Source: Neolewinella maritima
GTDB lineage: Bacteria > Bacteroidota > Bacteroidia > Chitinophagales > Saprospiraceae
DNA length: 64,000 nucleotides
Direction: 5' to 3'
Assembly: GCF_923081025.1 (NCBI RefSeq)
Contig: NZ_CAKLPZ010000004.1
Coordinates: forward strand, 248,001-312,000
Part shown: positions 46,155 through 54,329 of the stretch, piece after piece
Layout: every line of letters begins with the position of its first letter
How positions within the stretch are numbered: position 1 is the stretch's first letter
Notes under the pieces: model-generated
Seen by the model: only the letters and a program-made list of their open reading frames with translations
What the model was told of the DNA's origin: nothing
Database searches by the model: none
Program-made: the position numbers and the translations under genes

Positions 46155-46760
46155 ATGGTTGCCGTCAAAGTCAAACTGCCCATCGAGCAATATTTAGAAG
46201 TAGAACGTCAGGGGGAAGTACGTTTAGAGTATCACCACGGGGATTTATACGCCATGGCGGGGGGGACAATTAATCACACTACACTGTGCACCAATGTGAG
46301 CGCAATCCTTCTACGCGAGACCAAGCGCCGGGGGGAAGGTTGTCGAACCTTCAATTCCGAGCTGAAAGTCGAAATAGAAGAGGCAGCTCAGTACGTCTAC
46401 CCCGATGCTACCGTGGTCTGCGGGCCGGTCAAAGAATCCGATAAAATAATGGGCGCCATTTGTAATCCGACGCTGGTGGTGGAAGTAGTTTCCGACAGTT
46501 CCGGTGACTACGATCGCGGCGCTAAAATGCGCTATTACCTCTCCCTATCAAGCATACAGGAATATTTGGTAATTGAGCAGGATCGCCCCGCCGTCACCAT
46601 ATACCGGCGTCAGGGGCCGGGAACGCTGGGCAGATATGACTATGCCGACGGGCTGGATTCATCTATTGTACTAGAATGCATCGGTGTCACCCTGTTAATG
46701 GCCGAGCTCTACGCTGATGTAGACTTTGGTGACTCGCCGGTCTTTCCACCGAAAAGCTGA
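46155..46760 (+). CDS. Uma2 family (DUF820) restriction-endonuclease-fold protein
   Basis: A 201-residue protein with the PD-(D/E)xK nuclease fold of the Uma2/DUF820 family. MVAVKVKLPIEQYLEVE is the typical opening, then RLEYHHGDLYAMAGGTINH with the first acidic residue, YVYPDATVV with the metal-binding Asp, and VVEVVSDSSGDYDRGAKMRYY with the E-x-K-like pair and the terminal Lys. These proteins are abundant in cyanobacteria and some Bacteroidota, and their role is unclear (nuclease, possibly mobile-associated). ATG 46155 is preferred over an upstream TTG. It stands alone on the plus strand between two minus-strand operons. Confidence 0.9.
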   Translation: MVAVKVKLPIEQYLEVERQGEVRLEYHHGDLYAMAGGTINHTTLCTNVSAILLRETKRRGEGCRTFNSELKVEIEEAAQYVYPDATVVCGPVKESDKIMGAICNPTLVVEVVSDSSGDYDRGAKMRYYLSLSSIQEYLVIEQDRPAVTIYRRQGPGTLGRYDYADGLDSSIVLECIGVTLLMAELYADVDFGDSPVFPPKS

Positions 46761-46761
46761 C

Positions 46762-47292
46762 CTACACCGATCGCGGCACCTCCTCCTCACTACCGGGCAG
46801 CCACAGCCCCTTCACCCGCAGGGTCCGCTCGATCACGTCCCGCACCGCACCGGCGCCCCCGCCCTTATTACTTACGTATTTGGCTAGCGAAAGAATCTCC
46901 GGACAGGCATCCAGCGGACAGGTCGGGAAGCCCACCAAGCGCATCACCTCGTAATCCGGCACATCGTCGCCCATGTAGAGCACGCCGGCGTCATCCAGTT
47001 CGTATAGGTCCATGAACTCCCGGTAGGCTTCCACCTTGTCCTGCACGCCGTAGTAGACATCGACTACGCCGAGCCCCTGCAGCCGCTCTACGACACCCAG
47101 GCTTTTGCCGCCGGTGATCACGCAGACCTTGTAGCCCACGTCCAGCGCCCGCTTGATGGCGTAGCCGTCGCGCACGTTCATCTGCCGCAGCAGGCTTCCG
47201 TCTTCCAGTACAAGCAGTTGGGAGTCCGTCAGTACGCCGTCCACATCAAAGATGAAGGTGGAGACTTCGTGGAAGCGCTCTAATTCGTTCAT
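46762..47292 (-). CDS. kdsC: KdsC-type HAD phosphatase
   Basis: A 176-residue HAD-superfamily phosphatase of the 3-deoxy-D-manno-octulosonate 8-phosphate type, which makes Kdo for lipopolysaccharide. Motif I is FIFDVDGVLTD, motif II is CVITGGKS, and motif III (the Lys and DD region) is YMGDDVPDYEVM. There is no cap domain, as expected for KdsC. The ATG at 47292 overlaps the iscX stop by 4 bp (ATGA), so it is the distal gene of the iron-sulfur/biotin run. A related substrate (such as other sialic-acid-like phosphates) cannot be excluded. Confidence 0.88.
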   Translation of the reverse strand: MNELERFHEVSTFIFDVDGVLTDSQLLVLEDGSLLRQMNVRDGYAIKRALDVGYKVCVITGGKSLGVVERLQGLGVVDVYYGVQDKVEAYREFMDLYELDDAGVLYMGDDVPDYEVMRLVGFPTCPLDACPEILSLAKYVSNKGGGAGAVRDVIERTLRVKGLWLPGSEEEVPRSV

Positions 47293-47534
47293 TGATTCTC
47301 CCGCCACTCATACACCCACTTAGCCTGAATCTGCTCCAGGTGCTCCTCGGAAGACTGCTCCCGGGTGCCGGTGAATTGCGGAATTTCCACGATCCAGTCC
47401 AGCAGATCGGTGAAGCGGATGCGGTAGATCTTGTCCTGGCCGAACTCGTCGCCAAAGCGGTCGTACAGCGCAATGGCAATATCCTCGTGATCGGCCCAGC
47501 CGAAGGGAAAGTCGTTGAAGTCTTTGAAGCTCAT
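47289..47534 (-). CDS. iscX: Fe-S assembly protein IscX
   Basis: An 81-residue acidic protein of the IscX/YfhJ family. It shows the family pattern: a W-x-D-x-x-x-I-x-x-A-L-Y start (FGWADHEDIAIALYDRFGDEF) and the conserved IRFTDLLDWIVEI stretch, then an acidic C-terminus ending in WVYEWRENQ. IscX binds the cysteine desulfurase IscS and iron and tunes Fe-S cluster assembly. It lies between ferredoxin and kdsC, overlapping the latter by 4 bp. No iscS or iscU is in the window. Confidence 0.92.
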   Translation of the reverse strand: MSFKDFNDFPFGWADHEDIAIALYDRFGDEFGQDKIYRIRFTDLLDWIVEIPQFTGTREQSSEEHLEQIQAKWVYEWRENQ

Positions 47535-47543
47535 GGGGTGGGG

Positions 47544-47885
47544 TTAGTGCTCGTGGCCGATAATGCGCCGCTGGTCCGGAATCTCTACTTCAATGACTGC
47601 ATCCGCATCCAGGATCACCGACTGGCAGCCCAGGCGGCTCTCGATGCGCGGATTGATGGCCCGGTCAATGAAGTCCTCCTCCTTGTCGCTGATCTCCTGC
47701 AGCGCCTCACCGCCCTCGTTGACGTAGATGTGGCAGGTGGAGCAGGCGCAGACCTCCCCACAGTTGTGGTTGAGGTGGATGCCGTTGTCCTCGGTCACTT
47801 CCAGAATGCTGACGTCGGTCTCGACGCCCTCCACGATCTGGGGTGGGATAGTCTTATCCTCAAAGGTGAATTTTACGGTGGCCAT
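47544..47885 (-). CDS. fdx: 2Fe-2S ferredoxin, adrenodoxin type
   Basis: A 113-residue electron carrier. The cluster ligands follow the C-x5-C-x2-C ... C pattern: NHNCGEVCACSTCHIYV with the fourth Cys in LGCQSVIL near residue 88. The rest is acidic, typical of Isc-linked ferredoxins that supply electrons for cluster assembly. It lies 3 bp after bioA and 9 bp before iscX. BioB, the biotin synthase that would use such electrons, is not in the window. Confidence 0.93.
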   Translation of the reverse strand: MATVKFTFEDKTIPPQIVEGVETDVSILEVTEDNGIHLNHNCGEVCACSTCHIYVNEGGEALQEISDKEEDFIDRAINPRIESRLGCQSVILDADAVIEVEIPDQRRIIGHEH

Positions 47886-47888
47886 CGG

Positions 47889-49199
47889 TCAGGGGGTTTC
47901 TACGGGGGGCAAAGCTAGTACATAGTTAACCACCGTGCGACACAGCAGTTCTATTTCTCGGTCCGTGATCACGTAGGGCGGCATCAGGTACACCAGCCGG
48001 CCGAAGGGCCTGATCCATACCCCCTGCGCCACGCAGTAGGACTGGAAGTGCGCCACGTCCACCGCCTCGTGTAGCTCCACTACCCCCACGGCCCCCAGTA
48101 CCCGTACATACTTCACGGCATCAAGCTGGGCGGCGGCGCGCAGGTGCCGGGTCAATTGGGAAGCGATGCGCTGTACGTGGGAAGGCCAGTCACTACCAAG
48201 CAGCAGATCGATACTCGCTACCGCCACGGCACAGGCCAGCGGATTGCCCATGAAGGTAGGGCCGTGCATGAGCACGCCGGCCGCTCCCCCACTGATCGTC
48301 TCTGCGACGTGGGCGCTGGTGATCGTAGCGGCCAGCGTGAGGTACCCCCCGGTGAGCGCCTTGCCGATGCAGACGATATCCGGACGGGCAGAGGCCGTAT
48401 GGCTCAGGAACAGCTGTCCGGTGCGCCCGAAGCCCGTGGCGATCTCGTCGTAGATCAGCAATAGACCATGGGCATCACAAAGGCGGCGGAATTCCGGCAG
48501 GTAAGCGGGGCTGTAGAAGTGCATCCCCCCGGCACCCTGCAACACCGGCTCTACGATGAAAGCCACGGCGTGAGCAGCGTGCTCCGCGAAGAATTGCTCT
48601 AGTCCCTCGAGGTAAGCCTGATCGATGGCTTCGTCCACCCCGCCCGGCGGACGATCGTAGAATGCATGCTGCGGCAGAAAGCCGGCGAAGAGTTGGTGCA
48701 TCCCCCCGACCGGATCGCAGACCGACATCGGTCCCGTCGTATCGCCGTGGTAGCCGCCGCGCAGGGTCAGAAACTGACTACGCTGCGTACCGTGGCCCCG
48801 GGCGTGCTGGTACTGCACGGCCATCTTCATGGCTACCTCTACGCTGACCGAACCGCTGTCAGCCAGGAAGATGCGATCTAGTCCGTCGGGCATCAGGTCG
48901 ACCAGCCGCTTGCCGAGCTCGATGGCCGGCGCGTGAGTGAGTCCGCCGAACATCACATGACTCATCTTGGTGAGCTGTGCCCGGGCCGCCTCGTTCAATT
49001 CAGGAACATTGTAGCCATGGATCGCGCACCACCAGCTGGCCATGCCGTCGATCACTTCGCGCCCGTCCGCCAACCGCAGCGTGCAGCCTTCGGCGGAGGC
49101 TACTTCGTAGACGGGCAGGGGGTCGGTCAGACTCGTATAGGGATGCCAGAGGTGCCGGCGATCGAAGGCGGCGGAAGTGGTGGCTACTACTTTAGCCAT
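47889..49199 (-). CDS. bioA: adenosylmethionine-8-amino-7-oxononanoate transaminase
   Basis: PLP enzyme of biotin synthesis that converts 8-amino-7-oxononanoate to 7,8-diaminopelargonate, 436 residues. MAKVVATTSAAFDRRHLWHPYTS is the family start; an upstream extension overlaps the hydrolase gene and was rejected. Conserved parts are the substrate/PLP region ASWWCAIHGYNVPELN, FLADSGSVSVEVAMK, YDEIATGFGRTG and GKALTGGYLTLA, which carries the PLP-binding Lys. Cytoplasmic. Its start lies 13 bp inside the end of the upstream alpha/beta hydrolase gene, so the genes are coupled. In some bacteria a hydrolase (BioH or similar) completes the pimeloyl step; that link is only a guess here. Confidence 0.96.
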   Translation of the reverse strand: MAKVVATTSAAFDRRHLWHPYTSLTDPLPVYEVASAEGCTLRLADGREVIDGMASWWCAIHGYNVPELNEAARAQLTKMSHVMFGGLTHAPAIELGKRLVDLMPDGLDRIFLADSGSVSVEVAMKMAVQYQHARGHGTQRSQFLTLRGGYHGDTTGPMSVCDPVGGMHQLFAGFLPQHAFYDRPPGGVDEAIDQAYLEGLEQFFAEHAAHAVAFIVEPVLQGAGGMHFYSPAYLPEFRRLCDAHGLLLIYDEIATGFGRTGQLFLSHTASARPDIVCIGKALTGGYLTLAATITSAHVAETISGGAAGVLMHGPTFMGNPLACAVAVASIDLLLGSDWPSHVQRIASQLTRHLRAAAQLDAVKYVRVLGAVGVVELHEAVDVAHFQSYCVAQGVWIRPFGRLVYLMPPYVITDREIELLCRTVVNYVLALPPVETP

Positions 49200-50116
49200 G
49201 CCGTCAGGGTAGTTAAAAACCGCGCGTGCTGATCCACATAGGGGAAGTGGGAGGCAGACTCCATGCATAAAAAGTAGTCGGTACCCAGTAAGCTCTCGAT
49301 GTGATCCAACTGTTGGGGATCAAACAGTCCGTCTTCCATACCGTACAGCCCATACACCGGCGTGCCCTGGGTGTGAAGCGCTGTGATCTGCTCGGTAAGG
49401 TCGAGCATCGTGTACCGTTCGTGGGCGTAAAAGCCCTGTACAGCGAGGTAGGCCGGGGCATTTTTAGCGCGTTGGGCACTGGTGTCCCGGGCGATGGATG
49501 CGTAGAGGGAGTCTGCCGCTGGAGTCGACACGGCAGGCCGGTATAAATCATTTTGCATCGCGTGGGCAAACAGGTAGGTAGCGTAGTCGAGGGAGGCGGT
49601 ATCCATCTGCTCCAGCATACCGATGTACGCTAGGTTCGTACTGTCGTTACTTGATTCGTAAAGTGCTCTGGAACGACCTAGGATGGTCCGAAGACTGGCC
49701 TGCAGATCGATCGGTGCACTCAGTAATACTACCGCAGTCGTTCGCTCGGGATGCTGGCTAGCGTAGTGCGTAGCCAGAATACCACCGAAGCTATGGCCCA
49801 ATAAAATGATGGAGGATATCGCGTGCTGATCCAGAATAGTGTCGATATCGGCCAGTGATTCCGCGAAAGTGTAGCCGGCCGGTACCGTCTTGGATCTGCC
49901 CTCCCCCCTGCGATCATAGACGATGACATAAAAGCCCCTATCCGCTAGCTCCTGGGCAGTCGTTACTTCGAAGGAGGCAGCGTTGAAACCGGGTCCGCCG
50001 TGGAGATAGAGCAGCGCGGGGTTTGTTGCCGTACCATAGGCACGTACGTACACGTTCTGCGCCCACAGCCGGGTGGTGCCCAGACTAAGCACAGCCAGTA
50101 AAAAGAGTATACGCAT
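49187..50116 (-). CDS. secreted alpha/beta hydrolase (proline-iminopeptidase-like)
   Basis: A 309-residue hydrolase with an apparent signal peptide (MRILFLLAVLSLGTTRLWAQ). The oxyanion region is YLHGGPGFNAASF, as in proline iminopeptidases, and the nucleophile elbow is LLGHSFGG (Ser of G-x-S-x-G). The start ATG 50116 is supported by the signal sequence; an upstream extension is low-complexity shadow. Sitting between nfu and bioA it might supply a periplasmic esterase activity, but a signal peptide argues against a direct BioH role. Substrate unknown. Confidence 0.85.
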   Translation of the reverse strand: MRILFLLAVLSLGTTRLWAQNVYVRAYGTATNPALLYLHGGPGFNAASFEVTTAQELADRGFYVIVYDRRGEGRSKTVPAGYTFAESLADIDTILDQHAISSIILLGHSFGGILATHYASQHPERTTAVVLLSAPIDLQASLRTILGRSRALYESSNDSTNLAYIGMLEQMDTASLDYATYLFAHAMQNDLYRPAVSTPAADSLYASIARDTSAQRAKNAPAYLAVQGFYAHERYTMLDLTEQITALHTQGTPVYGLYGMEDGLFDPQQLDHIESLLGTDYFLCMESASHFPYVDQHARFLTTLTAWLK

Positions 50117-50151
50117 ACCGAAATTGAATACGAGCGGAGCAGGCAACGTTC

Positions 50152-50769
50152 CTAGCCCATCTCCTGCACCACCTCCTTGACCTGTGGCATCATCCGCTTG
50201 AGCATCTGCTCGATGCCGGACTTCAGGGTCACGGTGGAGCTGGGACAACCCGAGCAGGCACCCTGCATGATGACCGTCACGATGCCTTCGTGGAAGGACT
50301 TGAACTCGATATTACCACCATCCATCTCTACGGCAGGCTTGACGTAGGTATCGATGAGCTCCTTGATCTGGGCGACCGTCTCGGCTTCGTCCTCACTGTA
50401 CTCATAGCTGACACCGCGGGCTTCCTCAATGCGGGCTACTTCCTCAGCGAATCCGTCCTTGATGATGGGCCGGTTGTCCTCCAGGTAGGTCTTGACGTAC
50501 TCCTTCAGCTTCAGCATGATGTCGTCCCAGCTGTAGTTGAACTCCTTCGTGATGGTCACGTAGTTGTTGGCGATATAGACCTTCTTGACGTAGGCAAAAT
50601 CGTAGAGCGCGGCGGCCAGGGGCGACCACTCGCGGGCAAATTCTTCCTCCCGGAACTCGGCCGTGCCGCTGTACAGCATCCGGTTGGTGACGAACTTGAG
50701 GGTCTCGGGGTTCGGCGTCTGTTCGGTATAGAGGAGAACGGGGCGCTTGGTGGCGGTGGTAGTGCTCAT
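50152..50769 (-). CDS. nfu: NifU-like (Nfu) Fe-S carrier protein
   Basis: A 205-residue Fe-S scaffold/carrier. The Nfu N-terminal domain starts TEQTPNPETLKFVTNRML and the C-terminal NifU domain carries the cluster motif C-x2-C in GACSGCPSS, with the preceding VEMDGGNIEFKSF typical of the fold. Start ATG 50769 (MSTTTATKRPVLLYTEQT) was chosen; in-frame sequence upstream is not protein-like. It heads the run nfu, hydrolase, bioA, fdx, iscX, kdsC. Confidence 0.93.
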   Translation of the reverse strand: MSTTTATKRPVLLYTEQTPNPETLKFVTNRMLYSGTAEFREEEFAREWSPLAAALYDFAYVKKVYIANNYVTITKEFNYSWDDIMLKLKEYVKTYLEDNRPIIKDGFAEEVARIEEARGVSYEYSEDEAETVAQIKELIDTYVKPAVEMDGGNIEFKSFHEGIVTVIMQGACSGCPSSTVTLKSGIEQMLKRMMPQVKEVVQEMG

Positions 50770-50929
50770 CGGGGAGGGGTCTTTTTTGGGAGAACGCCTG
50801 GTACGGGATTGGGTTGAGCCAACCCCCTGGCGGGTAGCCCGCTCCCTGTAGTATAGCCCCCGCACCCGCGCGCCGCGCCGGGCCACCGTTCCACATTTTC
50901 GGCCCATCTTTGCCGCGAAATTATTCACC

Positions 50930-51811
50930 ATGCCCCTGCCCCGTATCCTTTGTCTGTTTGCCCTTCTGACCTGCACCAGCCTTACGGCCCAGGAGTTCAG
51001 CGGAGGGTTCCGCGCGGGCCTCAACTTCATTTCCTTCGACGGCGATGCGGAAATGGGCGCGATCGGCGGCAGCGATATGACCCTGGAAGAGTTCAACCGC
51101 ACGACCGGCTTTCACGTCGGGGCCACCTTTGCCTACGCCTTTACGGATCTATTTGGCTTTAAGGCCGACCTGATGTACAGCCAGAAGGGCGGCGAAGTGC
51201 TCTACACCGGCCCCTCCTACTTTTTTCTTTACGCCCCCGATGGGACCGCGGAACGCATTCAGGGCGAACTACAGAGCGAGCGCGATGCATTGAATAGCTA
51301 CATCGATATACCAGTGGTCGCCTACTACCGACTCGGCCCCCTAGAGCTGGAGGGCGGACTCAGTATGGGTCTGCTGGTCAACAGCCGTGCATCCGGCTCG
51401 GCCACCTACACTGCTAATCTTGACCCCCAGGGGCGGGGCCTGGCCGATCTATCCTACAACTACGACTACAATTACTTCGATGAGACCATTGGTCGAAACG
51501 CCGCCCTGGAGTTCTCCAATACCAGCGCGATCGCCAACGCCCCCGCCGTGGTCAATGCCTACTACAACGCTACGGACAACCGGCCGCTGTACCGACGGCT
51601 CGACTTCGGACTGGTCGGCGGTGTGTCCTACTTCCTCAACAACGGTCTGTACTTGGGAGCCCGCTACCAGCTGGGACTAACCGACGTGACCCGCGGCGAG
51701 AACGACCAGCGTCTGTATAGTGCCCCCGGCGGCAGCGAGGAGATCGAATACAATACGGACGATAAGGACTACAATCGCGTCATCCAGGCCAGCGTAGGCT
51801 TTCGCTTCTAG
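50930..51811 (+). CDS. outer-membrane beta-barrel protein (PorT-like family)
   Basis: A 293-residue secreted protein (signal ending ...TCTSLTAQ, about 20 residues). It has repeated amphipathic strands: GFRAGLNFISFDGD, FHVGATFAYAFTDLFGFKADLMYSQKGG, IPVVAYYRLGPLELEGG, LGARYQLGLTDVTRG and a terminal Phe in VIQASVGFRF. This matches the outer-membrane-beta-barrel domain common in Bacteroidota. The function is unknown. It lies 3 bp before trpD, but co-transcription with an anabolic operon may be coincidental. Confidence 0.85.
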   Translation: MPLPRILCLFALLTCTSLTAQEFSGGFRAGLNFISFDGDAEMGAIGGSDMTLEEFNRTTGFHVGATFAYAFTDLFGFKADLMYSQKGGEVLYTGPSYFFLYAPDGTAERIQGELQSERDALNSYIDIPVVAYYRLGPLELEGGLSMGLLVNSRASGSATYTANLDPQGRGLADLSYNYDYNYFDETIGRNAALEFSNTSAIANAPAVVNAYYNATDNRPLYRRLDFGLVGGVSYFLNNGLYLGARYQLGLTDVTRGENDQRLYSAPGGSEEIEYNTDDKDYNRVIQASVGFRF

Positions 51812-51814
51812 CCG

Positions 51815-52804
51815 ATGCAGACGCTGCTCAACCAACTCTACGCCCGTGCGCCCCTGAGCCGCCAGAGTGCCTACCAGACCCTGCTGCGCATCGCCAACGG
51901 GGAGGCGGCCGAGCCCGAGATCGCCGCCGTCGTCTCAGCCATCAACATGCGCCCGCCCTACCTGTCCGAGATCCAGGGCTTCCGCGATGCCATGCTCGAA
52001 CTGGCCGTGCCCCTGGATCTGGAAGGCCGCCGGACCATCGATATCGTCGGTACCGGCGGTGACGGTAAGCACACCTTCAATATCAGCACCCTTTCGTGCG
52101 TGGTCGTAGCCGGCGCGGGCTATCCCGTCTCCAAGCATGGCAGCTACGGGGTGAGCAGCAAGGTGGGCAGCAGCGACGTCCTGCTGGCGCTGGGCTACGA
52201 ATTTAGCAACGACCGCGACCGGCTTCTCTCCGATCTGGACCGCGCGGGCATCTGCTTCCTGCACGCCCCGCTCTTCCACCCAGCCATGAAGAATGTGGTG
52301 CCGGTACGCAAGGCGCTACGCGTACGCACCTTTTTTAATCTACTGGGTCCACTGATCAATCCCGCCCTCCCCGCCTACCAGTTATTCGGTACCTACGACC
52401 GCAGCGTCAGCCGGGTGTACGACTACATTCTCCAGGCCGAATCCGACCGCGCCTACTGCATCGTGCACGCCCTGGACGGCTACGATGAAGTGAGCCTCAC
52501 CGGCGGAGCGAGTGTGCGCGGCCGCAGGATGCAGGGGGTGCTCTATCCGGCTGATTTCGGACTCCCAATACTACGACCCGAGGAGCTCTACGGTGGCGAG
52601 ACCCCGGAGGAAGGGCGGGCCATTTTTCTGCAGGTACTGGAAGGGACCGCCACGTCGGCCCAGCAGGCGGTGGTGTGCGCCAACGCGGGACTGGCCATTC
52701 AGGTCATCCACCCCGAGCGTAGTCTGATCGACTGCGTAGCGGAGGCTCGGGAAAGTATCGTAAGCGGGCGCGCCCGTGGGGTGCTGCGGAAATTACTGGG
52801 CTGA
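51815..52804 (+). CDS. trpD: anthranilate phosphoribosyltransferase
   Basis: Transfers phosphoribose to anthranilate in tryptophan synthesis, 329 residues, normal length. It shows the nucleoside phosphorylase-like fold with DIVGTGGDGKHTFNIST for PRPP binding, SKHGSYGVSSKVGSSDVLLALG for anthranilate/diphosphate and VRTFFNLLGPLINPA. Cytoplasmic. Followed by trpC after 53 bp and trpF. The genes for anthranilate synthase (trpE/G) and tryptophan synthase (trpB/A) are not adjacent, so the pathway is split in this genome. Confidence 0.96.
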   Translation: MQTLLNQLYARAPLSRQSAYQTLLRIANGEAAEPEIAAVVSAINMRPPYLSEIQGFRDAMLELAVPLDLEGRRTIDIVGTGGDGKHTFNISTLSCVVVAGAGYPVSKHGSYGVSSKVGSSDVLLALGYEFSNDRDRLLSDLDRAGICFLHAPLFHPAMKNVVPVRKALRVRTFFNLLGPLINPALPAYQLFGTYDRSVSRVYDYILQAESDRAYCIVHALDGYDEVSLTGGASVRGRRMQGVLYPADFGLPILRPEELYGGETPEEGRAIFLQVLEGTATSAQQAVVCANAGLAIQVIHPERSLIDCVAEARESIVSGRARGVLRKLLG

Positions 52805-52857
52805 GCCAACTCCGTGCCCGGTTTGTGCCTTATACTGTGCGGATACCCTAGCTGCCT

Positions 52858-53676
52858 ATGGACAATATACTCGACCGCATCGTCGCCCACAAACGCCTGG
52901 AAATAGACCGCCGTGCGGAGCAGTTTCCCGTAGAGGCTCTCATGGACAGTGCCGGCTACGCCCACCCGCGCCGTAGCCTCTGCCGGGCCATCGAAGAGAG
53001 TAAGGACTTCGGCATCATCGCCGAGTTCAAGCGCAAATCGCCGAGCCAGCAGGATATTAATCTCGAAGCCGATCCTGCCGCCGTCGCGAAGGGATACGTC
53101 GAGGCCGGTGCCGCGGCGATCTCCTGCCTCACCGACGTGCAGTTCTTCGGGGCCAAGCCGGACGATATCGATAAGGTACGGGCCGCTGTCAGTGTACCCA
53201 TCATCCGCAAGGACTTCATCATCGATCGCTACCAAGTGCACGAAGCCCGGGCCATGGGGGCGGATGCGATTCTGCTGATTGCGGCCTGTCTGAGTCCGGC
53301 CCAGCTCAATGAGCTCGCAGAGGAAGCCGAAGAACTGGGCCTGCAGGTGATCTGTGAGGTACACAACGAAGACGAGGTGGCCAAGATCAGCCCCAGCGTA
53401 GACATCATCGGCATCAACAACCGCGACCTGACGACCTTCAAGGTGGACATCACCACCAGTCTGGAGCTGGAGCCGATGCTGCCCCCCGGCATTCTACGGA
53501 TCTCGGAGAGTGGCATTGAAGACCCCCAGACGATCGTGAAGCTGCGGCGGGAGAAGTTCAAGGGGTTCCTGATCGGCACCTACTTCATGCGCCAGCCGGA
53601 TCCGGGACTAGCCTGTGCGGAGTTCATCCGCAAGACCCACACTATTGAAGCTACCTACAAGGACGCTATCGCATGA
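52858..53676 (+). CDS. trpC: indole-3-glycerol phosphate synthase
   Basis: A 272-residue TIM-barrel enzyme that closes the indole ring. The sequence contains the N-terminal LDRIVAHKRLEID extension, AEFKRKSPSQ with the catalytic Lys and substrate contacts, PIIRKDFIIDRYQV, DIIGINNRDLTTFKVD and RISESGIED for the phosphate. The 3' end overlaps trpF by 4 bp (ATGA), a classic trp coupling. Cytoplasmic. Confidence 0.97.
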   Translation: MDNILDRIVAHKRLEIDRRAEQFPVEALMDSAGYAHPRRSLCRAIEESKDFGIIAEFKRKSPSQQDINLEADPAAVAKGYVEAGAAAISCLTDVQFFGAKPDDIDKVRAAVSVPIIRKDFIIDRYQVHEARAMGADAILLIAACLSPAQLNELAEEAEELGLQVICEVHNEDEVAKISPSVDIIGINNRDLTTFKVDITTSLELEPMLPPGILRISESGIEDPQTIVKLRREKFKGFLIGTYFMRQPDPGLACAEFIRKTHTIEATYKDAIA

Positions 53677-54329
53677 AAGTAAAGGTCTGTGGGATGCGCG
53701 AGCCCGATAACATCGCCGCCGTCAATGGCCTTGGGATCGACTACCTCGGACTTATTTTCCACCCTGCCTCCCCGCGCTTTGCCGGTCAGCCCGCCCTGGG
53801 CGAATGGATCGGAGCGAACCGCGACCTGTTCCAGAAAACGGAGCTGGTCGGGGTATTCGTCAACGCAGAGATCGACTACGTACTCAATACCGTCCATGAC
53901 TACCAGCTCGACTGGGTGCAGCTGCACGGCAATGAAAGCGCGGGCTATTGCCAGGAGCTCAAACTGCTGTGGAGCGTGAATACACTGCGCAAGGCCAGCA
54001 TCTGTAAAGCCTTTTCCATCACGCCCGATTTTGACTTCAGCGATACGCACGCTTATGCTAGCAGCTGTCCGCTATTTGTTTTCGACACCGGTGGTAAGCA
54101 GCAGGCCGGTGGTACGGGGCAGCAGTGGGATTGGAGTAAGCTAGCCGAATACAATAGCCCGGTCCCTTTCCTGCTGAGTGGTGGGATCGGACCGAACGAT
54201 GCGGCGGCGATCCGGCGGATCGATCACCCGCAGCTGCGGGGCGTGGACGTCAACAGTAAGTTCGAGACCCAGCCGGGCATTAAGGACGTGGAGCTACTGC
54301 GCACCTTCGTAGGCCGCCTACATGGATGA
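53673..54329 (+). CDS. trpF: phosphoribosylanthranilate isomerase
   Basis: A 218-residue TIM-barrel isomerase. It starts MKVKVCGMREPDNI, with the catalytic Cys in K-V-C-G-M; the catalytic Asp is in LFVFDTGGKQQAGGTG, and LLSGGIGPNDA near the end binds phosphate. It overlaps trpC by 4 bp and the next gene by 8 bp. The three-gene order trpD-trpC-trpF fits Bacteroidota. Confidence 0.95.
   Translation: MKVKVCGMREPDNIAAVNGLGIDYLGLIFHPASPRFAGQPALGEWIGANRDLFQKTELVGVFVNAEIDYVLNTVHDYQLDWVQLHGNESAGYCQELKLLWSVNTLRKASICKAFSITPDFDFSDTHAYASSCPLFVFDTGGKQQAGGTGQQWDWSKLAEYNSPVPFLLSGGIGPNDAAAIRRIDHPQLRGVDVNSKFETQPGIKDVELLRTFVGRLHG

Noticed and set aside
46155-46760. Transposase or insertion sequence at the Uma2 gene
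   Set aside because: No inverted ends or target duplication were found; the family is PD-(D/E)xK but not a transposase.
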